Assembly (NCBI RefSeq): GCF_904846315.1
Contig: NZ_CAJHAF010000001.1
Span: forward strand, 2,914,001-2,978,000
Reading direction: 5' to 3'
DNA: 64,000 nucleotides
Source: Psychrobacter jeotgali
Lineage (GTDB): Bacteria > Pseudomonadota > Gammaproteobacteria > Pseudomonadales > Moraxellaceae
Below are positions 46,664-56,617 of this stretch, piece after piece; the stretch's first letter is position 1; the number at the start of each line of letters is the position of its first letter. The translations under genes were made by a program, and so were the position numbers. The notes under the pieces were generated by a model, which saw only the letters and a program-made list of their open reading frames with translations, was not told the origin of the DNA and searched no databases.

Positions 46664-47548
46664 ATGTCAATATTAGTGGAGTTTACGGGTTCTCAAGCCA
46701 ATAAGTGCTACACAGCTAAAAATAGGTCGCTGCTATGGAGGCGTATCTTTAAGATAATAAGTGCGGTCAGCTTATCAGGCTTACTGTGGTCCAGTGCTAA
46801 CGCTAATATGAACTATCATCTGGTTAGTACGACTGAATATCTAGATTATGAACTGCCTAAAAGTATTCAGGAGCATTGTCTCGAGCGCGGAAAGTGTCCC
46901 GAAATTGAAGTTAAAAGGCTCAACACTAATCATGACTGGATCAATCAGATGGTCAATAAGCGTGCTGGTGAACTGGCAATTAATATTACGGCTAGTGATG
47001 TCGCCTCCAAGTCTACTAATGCCAAAGTGAATTTGAAAGAGGCGCTGGATAACTTTGCTGCTGAGTCTCTTGAATTACCAAAGGATGTTCCGTGGGCTTA
47101 TCAGCTAATGATAACCCCTGAATATCTAGGGCATGTGAGCAGTTTTGAATTGTTTGAAATCGACAGTTATGTTTTTACTGGCGGGGCGCATGGTATGCCA
47201 TACAGTGAATATCTAATATTTGACCATACGACTAAAGCCCAAATAGGGCTGGATGGGATGTTACAACCTGGTCAAGCATCAAGCTTTGAAACGCTGGCTT
47301 ATAAGGCCTATAAAGAGTGGGTTAAAACTGTAGATAACGATGTTGAGAGCTATGAAAAGCAGTGGCCGTTTGTAATGAGTAAGAACATTACTTTGACAGA
47401 TAAAGGGGTCGATATCCGTTATCAGCATTATGAAATTGGCCCATATGCCTATGGTATGCCGGTGCTAAGCATTCCCTATGATAAACTAAAGAGTATTATT
47501 AAGCCGCATTTTATTCCTAAGCAATTGACCTCTAAAGTAGGTAGCTAA
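46664..47548 (+). CDS. Exported DUF3298/RsiV-like protein
   Basis: 294 residues. A basic N-terminus with a hydrophobic stretch near residues 25-47 (ISAVSLSGLLWSSANA) looks like a signal peptide or anchor. The C-terminal domain contains GGAHGMPYSEYLIFD, and YEIGPYAYGMPVLSIPYDKL, the DUF3298 pattern also found in RsiV anti-sigma factors and secreted lipoproteins. No sigma factor is adjacent, so a regulatory role is not indicated. The start could lie further in than ATG 46664, since the first 20 residues are poorly hydrophobic. Confidence 0.7.
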   Translation: MSILVEFTGSQANKCYTAKNRSLLWRRIFKIISAVSLSGLLWSSANANMNYHLVSTTEYLDYELPKSIQEHCLERGKCPEIEVKRLNTNHDWINQMVNKRAGELAINITASDVASKSTNAKVNLKEALDNFAAESLELPKDVPWAYQLMITPEYLGHVSSFELFEIDSYVFTGGAHGMPYSEYLIFDHTTKAQIGLDGMLQPGQASSFETLAYKAYKEWVKTVDNDVESYEKQWPFVMSKNITLTDKGVDIRYQHYEIGPYAYGMPVLSIPYDKLKSIIKPHFIPKQLTSKVGS

Positions 47549-47699
47549 ATAAGTAAATAAAAGGTTAGATTTTTAAGTTATTAATTCAAAGTTTAAGTTT
47601 TAAAGTTTATAACGATAATACAAGTGAATGTTGAAAACGATCTAAACTACCAATAATAAATATTGAACCATCATTTGAACCATAAGGAGTGATAGCATA

Positions 47700-48740
47700 A
47701 TGAACAATACCGATAAGCAAAATACAGAAGCAACTGATACAGGGTTGCATAATTGGCAGCTGAACGCTTTGACAGCAGCGCTTAACGACTTGAGCTTGAC
47801 CGTTAGTGACAGCTTATCTGTTGGCCGAGGTAGTGATAACGATGTGGTACTAGGTAGCAAAGAAGTCTCACGCAATCATGCATTACTTAGTGTCCTTAAT
47901 GGCGAATTATACGTTAAAGACTTAAACTCATCGAACGGTACTTTTATTAATGATGAACGTATCGAAAGCAATGAATCTAAGCGACTTAAGGCTAATGATA
48001 GCGTTGGATTTGCAAGCTTTGTCTTTCAAGTTACTGCACCAGCCGCAGCTACAACTGACTCCGCGCAATCTGTAGTAGAGGATATTCCAGCCACAGAGCC
48101 TAAAACTACTGAAACCGCAGCGATGACAGATAGTCCTGCCGTCGATACGACAACAGCAAACGCCGCTGTAGCCCAAAAAGAGGTAGAGGAGTCGGTGGTA
48201 AAAGAGACCATAATTGACGATGTACTACCAACAGATGAGGCTCTTCGTCAAGAGCCTACATCTGGACAAACCGCCCCGGTTGTCGAACCTACTGTCCCGA
48301 CCCCAAGTGAAACTGCCCAGCCGGAGAGCCTAATGTCTAGTAATAAAACCGATAAATCTCCAGCCACAGAGCCGTTAAAAGCAGCTTCTACTCCTACAAC
48401 GACGGACGAGCCTCTAATGAAAGAAACGGCGGCTCATAAAGAGCCAGTGGTAGCACCAGAGCAGGATAAAACCACTACTACGCCGCTCCAAGAGGAAGCC
48501 GATCCGGAGGTGTTACGCGCTAAACAAGCGGCTACTGCGCAGTTTTCGGGCACCGCTAATCTAGGCCGCCCTCGTGATGTAGGGACTCAAGGCAATAATG
48601 CTATGGACCAAGCCCTTAATAACCCTGCTAATCCTGATAGTGGAGAAAGAAAACCAAGTGGCGGCTGGTTTATATGGGTATTTGTCGCTATTGTTATTAT
48701 TGGATTGGCGCTATGGTTGTTCAATATGGGCAGTAATTAA
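47700..48740 (+). CDS. FHA-domain protein with C-terminal transmembrane anchor
   Basis: 346 residues. The forkhead-associated domain (about 25-112) has LSVGRGSDNDVVLGSKEVSRNHALL and DLNSSNGTFINDERI, with the phosphothreonine-contacting Arg, Ser and Asn. A ~200-residue Pro/Thr/Glu-rich, probably disordered linker leads to a single C-terminal membrane helix (WFIWVFVAIVIIGLALWLF). No Ser/Thr kinase or phosphatase, and no type VI or type III secretion gene, lies nearby. AGGAG precedes the ATG. Confidence 0.87.
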   Translation: MNNTDKQNTEATDTGLHNWQLNALTAALNDLSLTVSDSLSVGRGSDNDVVLGSKEVSRNHALLSVLNGELYVKDLNSSNGTFINDERIESNESKRLKANDSVGFASFVFQVTAPAAATTDSAQSVVEDIPATEPKTTETAAMTDSPAVDTTTANAAVAQKEVEESVVKETIIDDVLPTDEALRQEPTSGQTAPVVEPTVPTPSETAQPESLMSSNKTDKSPATEPLKAASTPTTTDEPLMKETAAHKEPVVAPEQDKTTTTPLQEEADPEVLRAKQAATAQFSGTANLGRPRDVGTQGNNAMDQALNNPANPDSGERKPSGGWFIWVFVAIVIIGLALWLFNMGSN

Positions 48741-48934
48741 CTATAGGTTTTGGTATAAACTGCCTTTATTATCAACCCTATAATCAATCTACCTGTTTAA
48801 GTGACTGGTTGAATTACTGATTAAGTTACTGGTAGGTTGATTATCTCTCATGTATAACCCATATTCTTTATGGCATTCTTGTTGTATTTATAACCCTTAT
48901 CTTTTGCCAGTATAGTGCTAAGAGACTGCTTACT

Positions 48935-50431
48935 ATGATTAATTATGAAGAATATAAAGCCCTGAAAGCCCAAGGCTTTACGCATGTTCCTTTGGTTAAA
49001 AAACGACTTATGGACGCACAAACACCGGTGTCTGTATTTTCAAAGGTACGTGATCTCAGTGGCTCAGCTTATCTATTTGAGTCGGTAGTAGGCGGGGAGC
49101 GCTGGGCGCGTTACTCGATGATTGGTTTGGGTAGTGATCTAATTTTGCAGTATGCAGATGGCATCATGACTACAAAAAGAGATGATCATATTGATACTAA
49201 AGCAGTTGACGATCCTTTTGATTATCTTCGTAAGTTAATGGCCAGCTATAATATGCCTACAGAGGCTGAGGTCAAGTCTCTACCGAGCTTTAGTGGCGGC
49301 TTAGTAGGCTACTTTGGTTATGATCTGGTACGGGTTATCGAGCCCAGTGTGGGGTTATCCGATGCGCCAAATCCGATGACCTTACCAGATATGTGGCTCA
49401 TGCTATCGACCAGCGTCATTGTGTTTGATAGTTTAGAGAATACTTTGTCAATCATTGTTTATGCTGATTGTGATAGTGAAGACGGCTATGGCTCCGCTAT
49501 TCGCGAGCTCGAAAGGATAGAGGATAAGTTGGCCGAAATGCCAGACCTAAGCGCGCCTATTATGCCGACTCCAAAATTCGTATCGCAAACTGGAGCCGAA
49601 AAGTACTGCAGCGACGTCAATAAAATAAAGGATTATATCTTGGCAGGAGATGTAATGCAGGTGGTTCCGGCACAGCGCTTAACCGCTGATTATAAAGGCG
49701 ATTCATTAGCGGTATATCGTGCTCTACGCTTTTTAAACCCGTCTCCTTATCTATTTTTAGTTCATGGATACACTCTGGATGACCATAAGCGCTTTGATAT
49801 CATTGGCGCCTCGCCTGAGATTCTATCGCGCATTGAAAATGGTAAAGTAACGGTACGTCCATTGGCTGGTACCCGCATGCGTGGACAAGATGAGGCGGAG
49901 GACTTGGCACTGGAGCAAGAGCTGCTTGCGGATAAAAAAGAAATCGCTGAGCATTTGATGCTGATAGATTTAGGGCGTAATGATATTGGCCGAGTGTGTG
50001 AATATGGCAGCGTTAAAGTTACCGAAAAGATGTTTATCGAGCGCTACTCCCAAGTAATGCATATCGCCTCCAATGTTGAAGGAGTGGTGGCTGCAGATAA
50101 AGATGCCCTCGATGTTTTTTGTGCTACTTTTCCAGCCGGAACGCTTTCAGGGGCACCCAAAATTCGTGCGATGCAAATTATTGATGAAGTCGAGCCAGTG
50201 CGCCGCACAGTGTTTGGTGGCTCAGTAGGCTATTTGGGCTGGCATGGTAATATGGATACTGCTATCGCTATTCGTACTGCGGTAATGCGCCGTGGTAAGA
50301 TTCATATTCAGGCAGGAGCAGGAGTAGTCGCTGATTCAGTACCAGAGGCGGAATGGGATGAGACCAATAAAAAAGCGCTGGCACTGGTCAAAGCAGTAAA
50401 AATGGCGTGTGATGGATTACGAATTCGTTAA
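48935..50431 (+). CDS. trpE: Anthranilate synthase component I
   Basis: 498 residues; converts chorismate and ammonia to anthranilate in tryptophan synthesis. The Trp feedback site is in YLFESVVGGERWARYSMIG, and the chorismate-binding core contains IGASPEI, VRPLAGTRMRG, EHLMLIDLGRNDIGR and PAGTLSGAPKIRAMQI. trpG is not adjacent; the next genes are tRNAs. No Trp-rich leader peptide was found upstream. Confidence 0.96.
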   Translation: MINYEEYKALKAQGFTHVPLVKKRLMDAQTPVSVFSKVRDLSGSAYLFESVVGGERWARYSMIGLGSDLILQYADGIMTTKRDDHIDTKAVDDPFDYLRKLMASYNMPTEAEVKSLPSFSGGLVGYFGYDLVRVIEPSVGLSDAPNPMTLPDMWLMLSTSVIVFDSLENTLSIIVYADCDSEDGYGSAIRELERIEDKLAEMPDLSAPIMPTPKFVSQTGAEKYCSDVNKIKDYILAGDVMQVVPAQRLTADYKGDSLAVYRALRFLNPSPYLFLVHGYTLDDHKRFDIIGASPEILSRIENGKVTVRPLAGTRMRGQDEAEDLALEQELLADKKEIAEHLMLIDLGRNDIGRVCEYGSVKVTEKMFIERYSQVMHIASNVEGVVAADKDALDVFCATFPAGTLSGAPKIRAMQIIDEVEPVRRTVFGGSVGYLGWHGNMDTAIAIRTAVMRRGKIHIQAGAGVVADSVPEAEWDETNKKALALVKAVKMACDGLRIR

Positions 50432-50562
50432 ACGCCTACCATTTCTCAAATTGAGGGTGATGCGGTATATTAATTGCCGCATTAAATCCAAATAAAAATC
50501 ACAATATAATCAATTGTTTAAAAGGTTTTATAAAAAAAATCGTAAAAAAGTAGAAATAGGGC

Positions 50563-50590
50563 TTGTATTCTAGAATATATTTGATAGAAT
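50563..50590 (+). promoter_or_regulatory. Promoter of the tRNA-tuf cluster
   Basis: TTGTAT and TAGAAT separated by 16 bases lie 22 bp before the first tRNA, close to the sigma-70 consensus. A GC-rich CTCCCC follows the -10, resembling a stringent discriminator. Confidence 0.6.
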
Positions 50591-50612
50591 ACTCCCCACT
50601 TTGAAGGAACAA

Positions 50613-50688
<76 letters not shown>

Positions 50689-50760
50689 TTTCTTCAAAGT
50701 AGCTTTTTAATAGTATTAGCTTGATACTTTATTAAACTAAATCTATTAAAAGCAACCTAA

Positions 50761-50844
50761 GGTGGGGTTGGGGAGCGGTCAAACCCAACAGACTGTAAAT
50801 CTGTCGCGAAAGCTTCGAAGGTTCGAATCCTTCCCCCACCACCA
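50761..50844 (+). tRNA. tRNA-Tyr (anticodon GTA)
   Basis: 84 bases with a long variable arm, as expected for Tyr. The acceptor GGTGGGG pairs with CCCCACC, the anticodon arm ACAGA-CTGTAAA-TCTGT carries GTA, and CCA is encoded. Confidence 0.97.
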
Positions 50845-50937
50845 TATTTTTTTAAAGTTTGTATAGCGCTAAGCATACTCTGCATACGTAAGTATACATG
50901 TACACATGTACAATATCACTTACACCTAAGCGTTATT

Positions 50938-51011
50938 GCGGGTGTGGTATAATGGTAACACCTTAGCCTTCCAAGCTAATGACGCGGGTTCGATTCCCGC
51001 CACCCGCTCCA
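50938..51011 (+). tRNA. tRNA-Gly (anticodon TCC)
   Basis: 74 bases. GCGGGTG pairs with CACCCGC, the anticodon arm TTAGC-CTTCCAA-GCTAA carries TCC, and CCA is encoded. Confidence 0.97.
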
Positions 51012-51150
51012 TATTTTATATCAAACGCAAGTATCTAAATATTGATAATAAGTATTAACGAATAATTCATCACGACAATTAGTTAATAGCTGTTTCGTGA
51101 TATTTTTTTTAGTAAAGCTACGGTTTATCTACTGTAGGTATTAAAAATAT

Positions 51151-51225
<75 letters not shown>

Positions 51226-51692
51226 TTTATTATTTGTTTTAATCGATTGAAGTCTAAGATAGTTTATTGACGACTATCGTACTTATACCGAACTGAATAA
51301 AACTAGAAAGTTCTACGCTGATATTGAATAATATAAATCTAGCTTGGTAAGTCATATAGCAAAGGTAACACCAAGGTGTTGCCTTTTAGTGCTGTCAGCT
51401 CATTAATTGAGCAGGGCGACTTCATCGAATTGCTTAGCCATGTTAAATTTTATCAAGTGTAGTTATAAAGTGTCATTATAAACAGCTCTCAACGTATAGA
51501 AACTGCGCTTTAGAACATTTTAGAAAATCTGTGTAAAGCATAAATAATACATTGAAAAAAACAATATAGCGCCCATGTAATACAGTTAAGCTTATTAGGT
51601 TTATCCTAGCGTCAACGGTTTGATAGTTTTAAGCTGTCATGAGCTATCAGACAACTATTTATTAATGTTTAATCAATAAAGAGGAAATACCC
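51226..51692. other. Long leader between tRNA-Thr and tuf
   Basis: 467 bp without a gene. It contains a hairpin at 51361-51384 (AAAGGTAACACC with GGTGTTGCCTTT, two-base loop) that has no strong T run and may be a processing signal or weak terminator. A possible second promoter for tuf is TTGAAA near 51553 with TGTAAT 18 bases on. In E. coli the equivalent gap is much shorter. Confidence 0.5.
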
Positions 51693-52883
51693 ATGGCAAA
51701 GGCCAAGTTTGAACGCAACAAGCCCCACGTCAACGTCGGCACCATCGGACACGTTGACCACGGTAAAACCACACTAACCGCTGCTATCGCCACCGTAGCT
51801 GCTAAAACCTCTGGCGGCGAAGCCAAAGACTATGCAGCCATTGATAGCGCTCCTGAAGAAAAAGCCCGTGGCATCACCATTAACACCAGCCACATTGAAT
51901 ATGACACCGAGACTCGTCACTACGCTCACGTAGACTGCCCAGGTCACGCTGACTATGTTAAAAACATGATCACCGGTGCCGCTCAAATGGACGGCGCAAT
52001 CCTAGTCGTATCAGCTACAGATGGCCCAATGCCACAAACCCGTGAGCACATCCTGCTATCACGTCAGGTTGGCGTACCGTACATCATCGTCTTCATGAAC
52101 AAGTGCGACCTAGTTGATGACGAAGAATTGCTTGAGCTCGTAGAAATGGAAGTTCGTGAACTTCTTAACGACTACGACTTCCCAGGCGACGACACCCCAA
52201 TCATGAAAGGCAGTGCCACCCAAGCCCTAAAAGGCGACGACGGCAAATACGGCGAACCTGCAGTTGTAGAACTACTACAAACTCTAGACACCTACATCCC
52301 AGAGCCTGAGCGTGACGTTGACAAAGCATTCCTAATGCCTATTGAAGACGTATTCTCAATCTCAGGTCGTGGTACCGTAGTTACTGGTCGTGTTGAATCA
52401 GGTATCGTTCGCGTTGGCGACGAAATCGAAATCGTTGGTATCAAAGACACTCAAAAAACCACCTGTACCGGTGTAGAGATGTTCCGCAAACTACTAGACG
52501 AAGGTCGTGCTGGTGAGAACTGTGGCGTACTACTACGTGGTACCAAGCGTGAAGACGTCCAACGTGGCCAAGTACTAGCTAAGCCAGGTTCAATCACCCC
52601 GCACACCAAGTTTGACGCTGAAGTATACGTGTTAAGCAAAGAAGAAGGTGGTCGTCATACTCCGTTCTTGAACGGTTATCGTCCACAGTTCTACTTCCGT
52701 ACTACCGACGTAACTGGCGCAATCCAATTACAAGACGGTACAGAAATGGTAATGCCTGGTGATAACGTTGAGATGGGCGTAGAGCTTATCCACCCAATCG
52801 CTATGGACAAAGGCCTACGTTTCGCTATTCGCGAAGGCGGCCGTACCGTAGGTGCTGGTGTTGTTGCAAACGTTAGAGACTAA
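51693..52883 (+). CDS. tuf: Elongation factor Tu
   Basis: 396 residues; delivers aminoacyl-tRNA to the ribosome. G1 [13 protein letters not shown], switch [17 protein letters not shown] and NKCD are intact, and domains II and III are canonical ([31 protein letters not shown]). GAGGAAA precedes the ATG. Codon choice is strongly biased to C-ending codons compared with neighbours, as expected for a very highly expressed gene. Confidence 0.98.
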   Translation: MAKAKFERNKPHVNVGTIGHVDHGKTTLTAAIATVAAKTSGGEAKDYAAIDSAPEEKARGITINTSHIEYDTETRHYAHVDCPGHADYVKNMITGAAQMDGAILVVSATDGPMPQTREHILLSRQVGVPYIIVFMNKCDLVDDEELLELVEMEVRELLNDYDFPGDDTPIMKGSATQALKGDDGKYGEPAVVELLQTLDTYIPEPERDVDKAFLMPIEDVFSISGRGTVVTGRVESGIVRVGDEIEIVGIKDTQKTTCTGVEMFRKLLDEGRAGENCGVLLRGTKREDVQRGQVLAKPGSITPHTKFDAEVYVLSKEEGGRHTPFLNGYRPQFYFRTTDVTGAIQLQDGTEMVMPGDNVEMGVELIHPIAMDKGLRFAIREGGRTVGAGVVANVRD

Positions 52884-52919
52884 GACTTAATCATCACTGA
52901 TGATTGAGCAGATTAGTCT

Positions 52920-52953
52920 AAAGCCGCTCTCTTTGTTGAGGGCGGCTTTTTTG
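52920..52953 (+). terminator. Terminator after tuf
   Basis: AAAGCCGCTCTC pairs (one G-U) with GAGGGCGGCTTT over a six-base loop, then a T run. Confidence 0.9.
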
Positions 52954-53027
52954 TGGGTGTGTACATTAGATAGCTAAAAGCTATGATAGGATTGCTAATT
53001 AAAGCAAATATTAAAAAAGGATAGGCT

Positions 53028-53507
53028 TTGTTTACCATACAATCTCTACCCACTACGCCAACAGAGCGTCAATGGGCTCTTGAAGCGGTTGCTAGCATCG
53101 AAGCGGTCATTCAGCCAGAAGATGCCTGGGGTCTGTCAGTGATTAACGATCTTCTTGAGCAACAAAGCATTCATCTAATGCTAGCTGTTAGTTGTGCTGC
53201 TGCTAATATTGTTGGTTATTGCCTATATCAAGTGGTGTTTGAGCAGGCAGAAATATTGCGCATAGGTACCCATCCTAACTATCAGCGTCAAGGCATTGCT
53301 TCCCAATTATTTGTTCAATTAAACGATATTTTAACTGTTCAAGCGGTTGAAAGCTTGCTATTAGAAGTGCGAGCGGATAATTTAGCGGCTATAGCCTTGT
53401 ATAAACAGCAAGGGTTCAAGGTTATTCATCGACGTTCAGGCTATTATCAATCCGCACACAAAACGGCTGTCGATGCCTTGATTATGCAACGTACTTATAT
53501 AGAGTAG
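53028..53507 (+). CDS. rimI: Probable ribosomal protein S18 alanine N-acetyltransferase (RimI-like)
   Basis: 159 residues, GNAT fold. The acetyl-CoA loop is HPNYQRQGIASQLF. LEVRADNLAAIALYKQQGF and RRSGYY match the RimI region that holds the Asn and Tyr of the catalytic site. TTG 53028 is used as the start: AAGGA is correctly spaced and no ATG fits before the conserved N-terminus. Other small GNATs cannot be fully excluded. Confidence 0.8.
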   Translation: MFTIQSLPTTPTERQWALEAVASIEAVIQPEDAWGLSVINDLLEQQSIHLMLAVSCAAANIVGYCLYQVVFEQAEILRIGTHPNYQRQGIASQLFVQLNDILTVQAVESLLLEVRADNLAAIALYKQQGFKVIHRRSGYYQSAHKTAVDALIMQRTYIE

Positions 53508-53613
53508 CTTCAGTATGAACCTCAGTACAAAATTCAGTACGACGATTTTATTAAAGGGCAACCTAATTTTTTGCAGATGATTCAAGGAGTGGAAGAGGTA
53601 TATAAGTGGATTT

Positions 53614-53634
53614 AATGATAAATGATAAATGATA
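53614..53634. repeat. Three tandem AATGATA units
   Basis: A 7-bp perfect microsatellite (3 copies) between the rimI and merR genes, outside any coding region. Confidence 0.7.
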
Positions 53635-53683
53635 AACAAGACATGCTTACCTTGCTGTTTGAATGGAATACAGGTTTAAAGAT

Positions 53684-54103
53684 TCAATAATCCAGTTTTA
53701 ACACCGGGGTAAGATCGTTATTATTTTTTTTCATGCGCTCAAGCGTTTCAAGGCGTTGATTTAACATCTCGACCATCAGATTAATATTGGTTTGCTGTTC
53801 GCGGATTTGAGTCAGCTTTTGCCTTACTGCATTGATTTGCCAATCTAAATCTAGTTGCCCATCGTAATAATCATTGAGGCTGTTTTTGATTTCGGTTAAG
53901 GTAAAGCCTACCGCTTGCGCTCCTTTTATCAGCTCAATACGCTCGATACAATCAGGATGAAACTCCGTATAAAACCGAGAGCCCGCTTGGCGCTTACGAG
54001 ATTTTAGCAGTCCCAATTGATCGTAATGGCGCACCGTATCTTTGGTAGTATTGGCCTGTGATGCTAAAGCACCAATGAGCAAGTACGAGGTCTCTGTTAC
54101 CAT
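53684..54103 (-). CDS. MerR-family transcriptional regulator
   Basis: 139 residues. The N-terminal winged helix-turn-helix is YLLIGALASQANTTKDTVRHYDQLGLLKSRKR, followed by the GSRFYTEFHPDCIERIELIKGAQ wing and a C-terminal dimerisation coil (INAVRQKLTQIREQQTNINL). The metal-binding Cys pattern of MerR, CueR or ZntR is absent (a single Cys), so a metal sensor is unlikely. ATG 54103 has AAGGG eight bases upstream; the frame to 54151 runs into a dispersed repeat. The target is unknown. Confidence 0.85.
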   Translation of the reverse strand: MVTETSYLLIGALASQANTTKDTVRHYDQLGLLKSRKRQAGSRFYTEFHPDCIERIELIKGAQAVGFTLTEIKNSLNDYYDGQLDLDWQINAVRQKLTQIREQQTNINLMVEMLNQRLETLERMKKNNNDLTPVLKLDY

Positions 54104-54130
54104 AAGGTACACCCTTATTTTGGTTAAAAT

Positions 54131-54162
54131 ATATAACAGTTTTACTTTCAACTGACTCTATA
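54131..54162. repeat. Dispersed repeat copy upstream of merR
   Basis: ATAACAGTTTTACTTT...AACTGACT matches the block at 22810-22829 almost exactly. It lies just upstream of the merR start, in the likely promoter. Confidence 0.65.
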
Positions 54163-54194
54163 TAAATGCTAAAAATAGTAGTTTCAGCGCTTTG

Positions 54195-55055
54195 TTAATC
54201 TTGCCATTGCCAAGGAGCGGTAGCGTCCAATTGAGCAACGGCTAATGGTTGGTATGAATCGGGCTGCCAAATAGCTGCAGGTGTTGCAATAAGCTTATCA
54301 AGCTTAATCAGGAAGTCATCACGTGCCATAATGCTTGCTCCCAAGCTTAATAAATGGTCGTTAGGTAATTGGCAATCTACTAAGCCGATATCGCTTTGTT
54401 CGCATAATCTCATCAATCCCCAAAAGGCTATTTTGGAGGCATTAGAGGTGCGGTGGAACATGGATTCGCCAAAGTAGATACGGCCTATTTTGAGCCCATA
54501 TAAACCGCCAATTAATTGCTGGTTTTCATCCCAAACCTCAATGCTATGAGCAAAACCATAAGCATGTAGCTCCGCATAAGCACTAATCATCTCATCATGA
54601 ATCCAAGTATGCTCGCCTGCAGATAGCTCATCATTGAAACCGTCATAGCGCGGTAGACTACAGGCATGGATCACCTGTTCAAAAGCTTGATTGAGAGTGA
54701 TCTGCCAGCGCTCACGGCGTGCTTGTTTACGTAAAGACTTACTAGGGACGTATTGATTTGGTACCATCACACAGCGCGGCTCAGGGCTCCACCAAGCAAT
54801 AGGCTCATCTTCATTAAACCAAGGGAACAGCCCTTGAGCATAAGCTGATATCAAAGTTTCCGGTGCCAAATCGCCGCCTACAGCTACGATGCCAATACCG
54901 TCAGGATCAACGTCTGCAGGTGCGGGGAAATCATAACGCCCAAGACCTTTTAGGGTCTCAGGCGTAAGGTTCGCTGCATGCAGATGTGACTTATTAGCAG
55001 TGCTATTATTTGGATTACTGTCATAGGCAGTGCTATTACTGTCAGAGGTGCTCAC
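54195..55055 (-). CDS. aat: Leucyl/phenylalanyl-tRNA-protein transferase
   Basis: 286 residues. It adds Leu or Phe to N-terminal Lys/Arg of proteins for ClpAP degradation (N-end rule). GLFPWFNEDEPIAWWSPEPRCV, GGLYGLKIGRIYFGESMF and LVDCQLPNDHL are the family motifs, with the conserved WWSP and GESMF. A 40-residue polar leader precedes the conserved core. The GTG start is placed directly after the trxB stop (TAA), with GAGG inside trxB, so translation is probably coupled. Confidence 0.94.
   Translation of the reverse strand: MSTSDSNSTAYDSNPNNSTANKSHLHAANLTPETLKGLGRYDFPAPADVDPDGIGIVAVGGDLAPETLISAYAQGLFPWFNEDEPIAWWSPEPRCVMVPNQYVPSKSLRKQARRERWQITLNQAFEQVIHACSLPRYDGFNDELSAGEHTWIHDEMISAYAELHAYGFAHSIEVWDENQQLIGGLYGLKIGRIYFGESMFHRTSNASKIAFWGLMRLCEQSDIGLVDCQLPNDHLLSLGASIMARDDFLIKLDKLIATPAAIWQPDSYQPLAVAQLDATAPWQWQD

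Positions 55056-56617
<1,562 letters not shown>

Noticed and set aside
48782..48842. Terminator between the FHA gene and trpE
   Set aside because: AATCAATCTACC and GGTAGGTTGATT can pair, but the loop is 37 bases and no T run follows, so it is too weak to list as a terminator.
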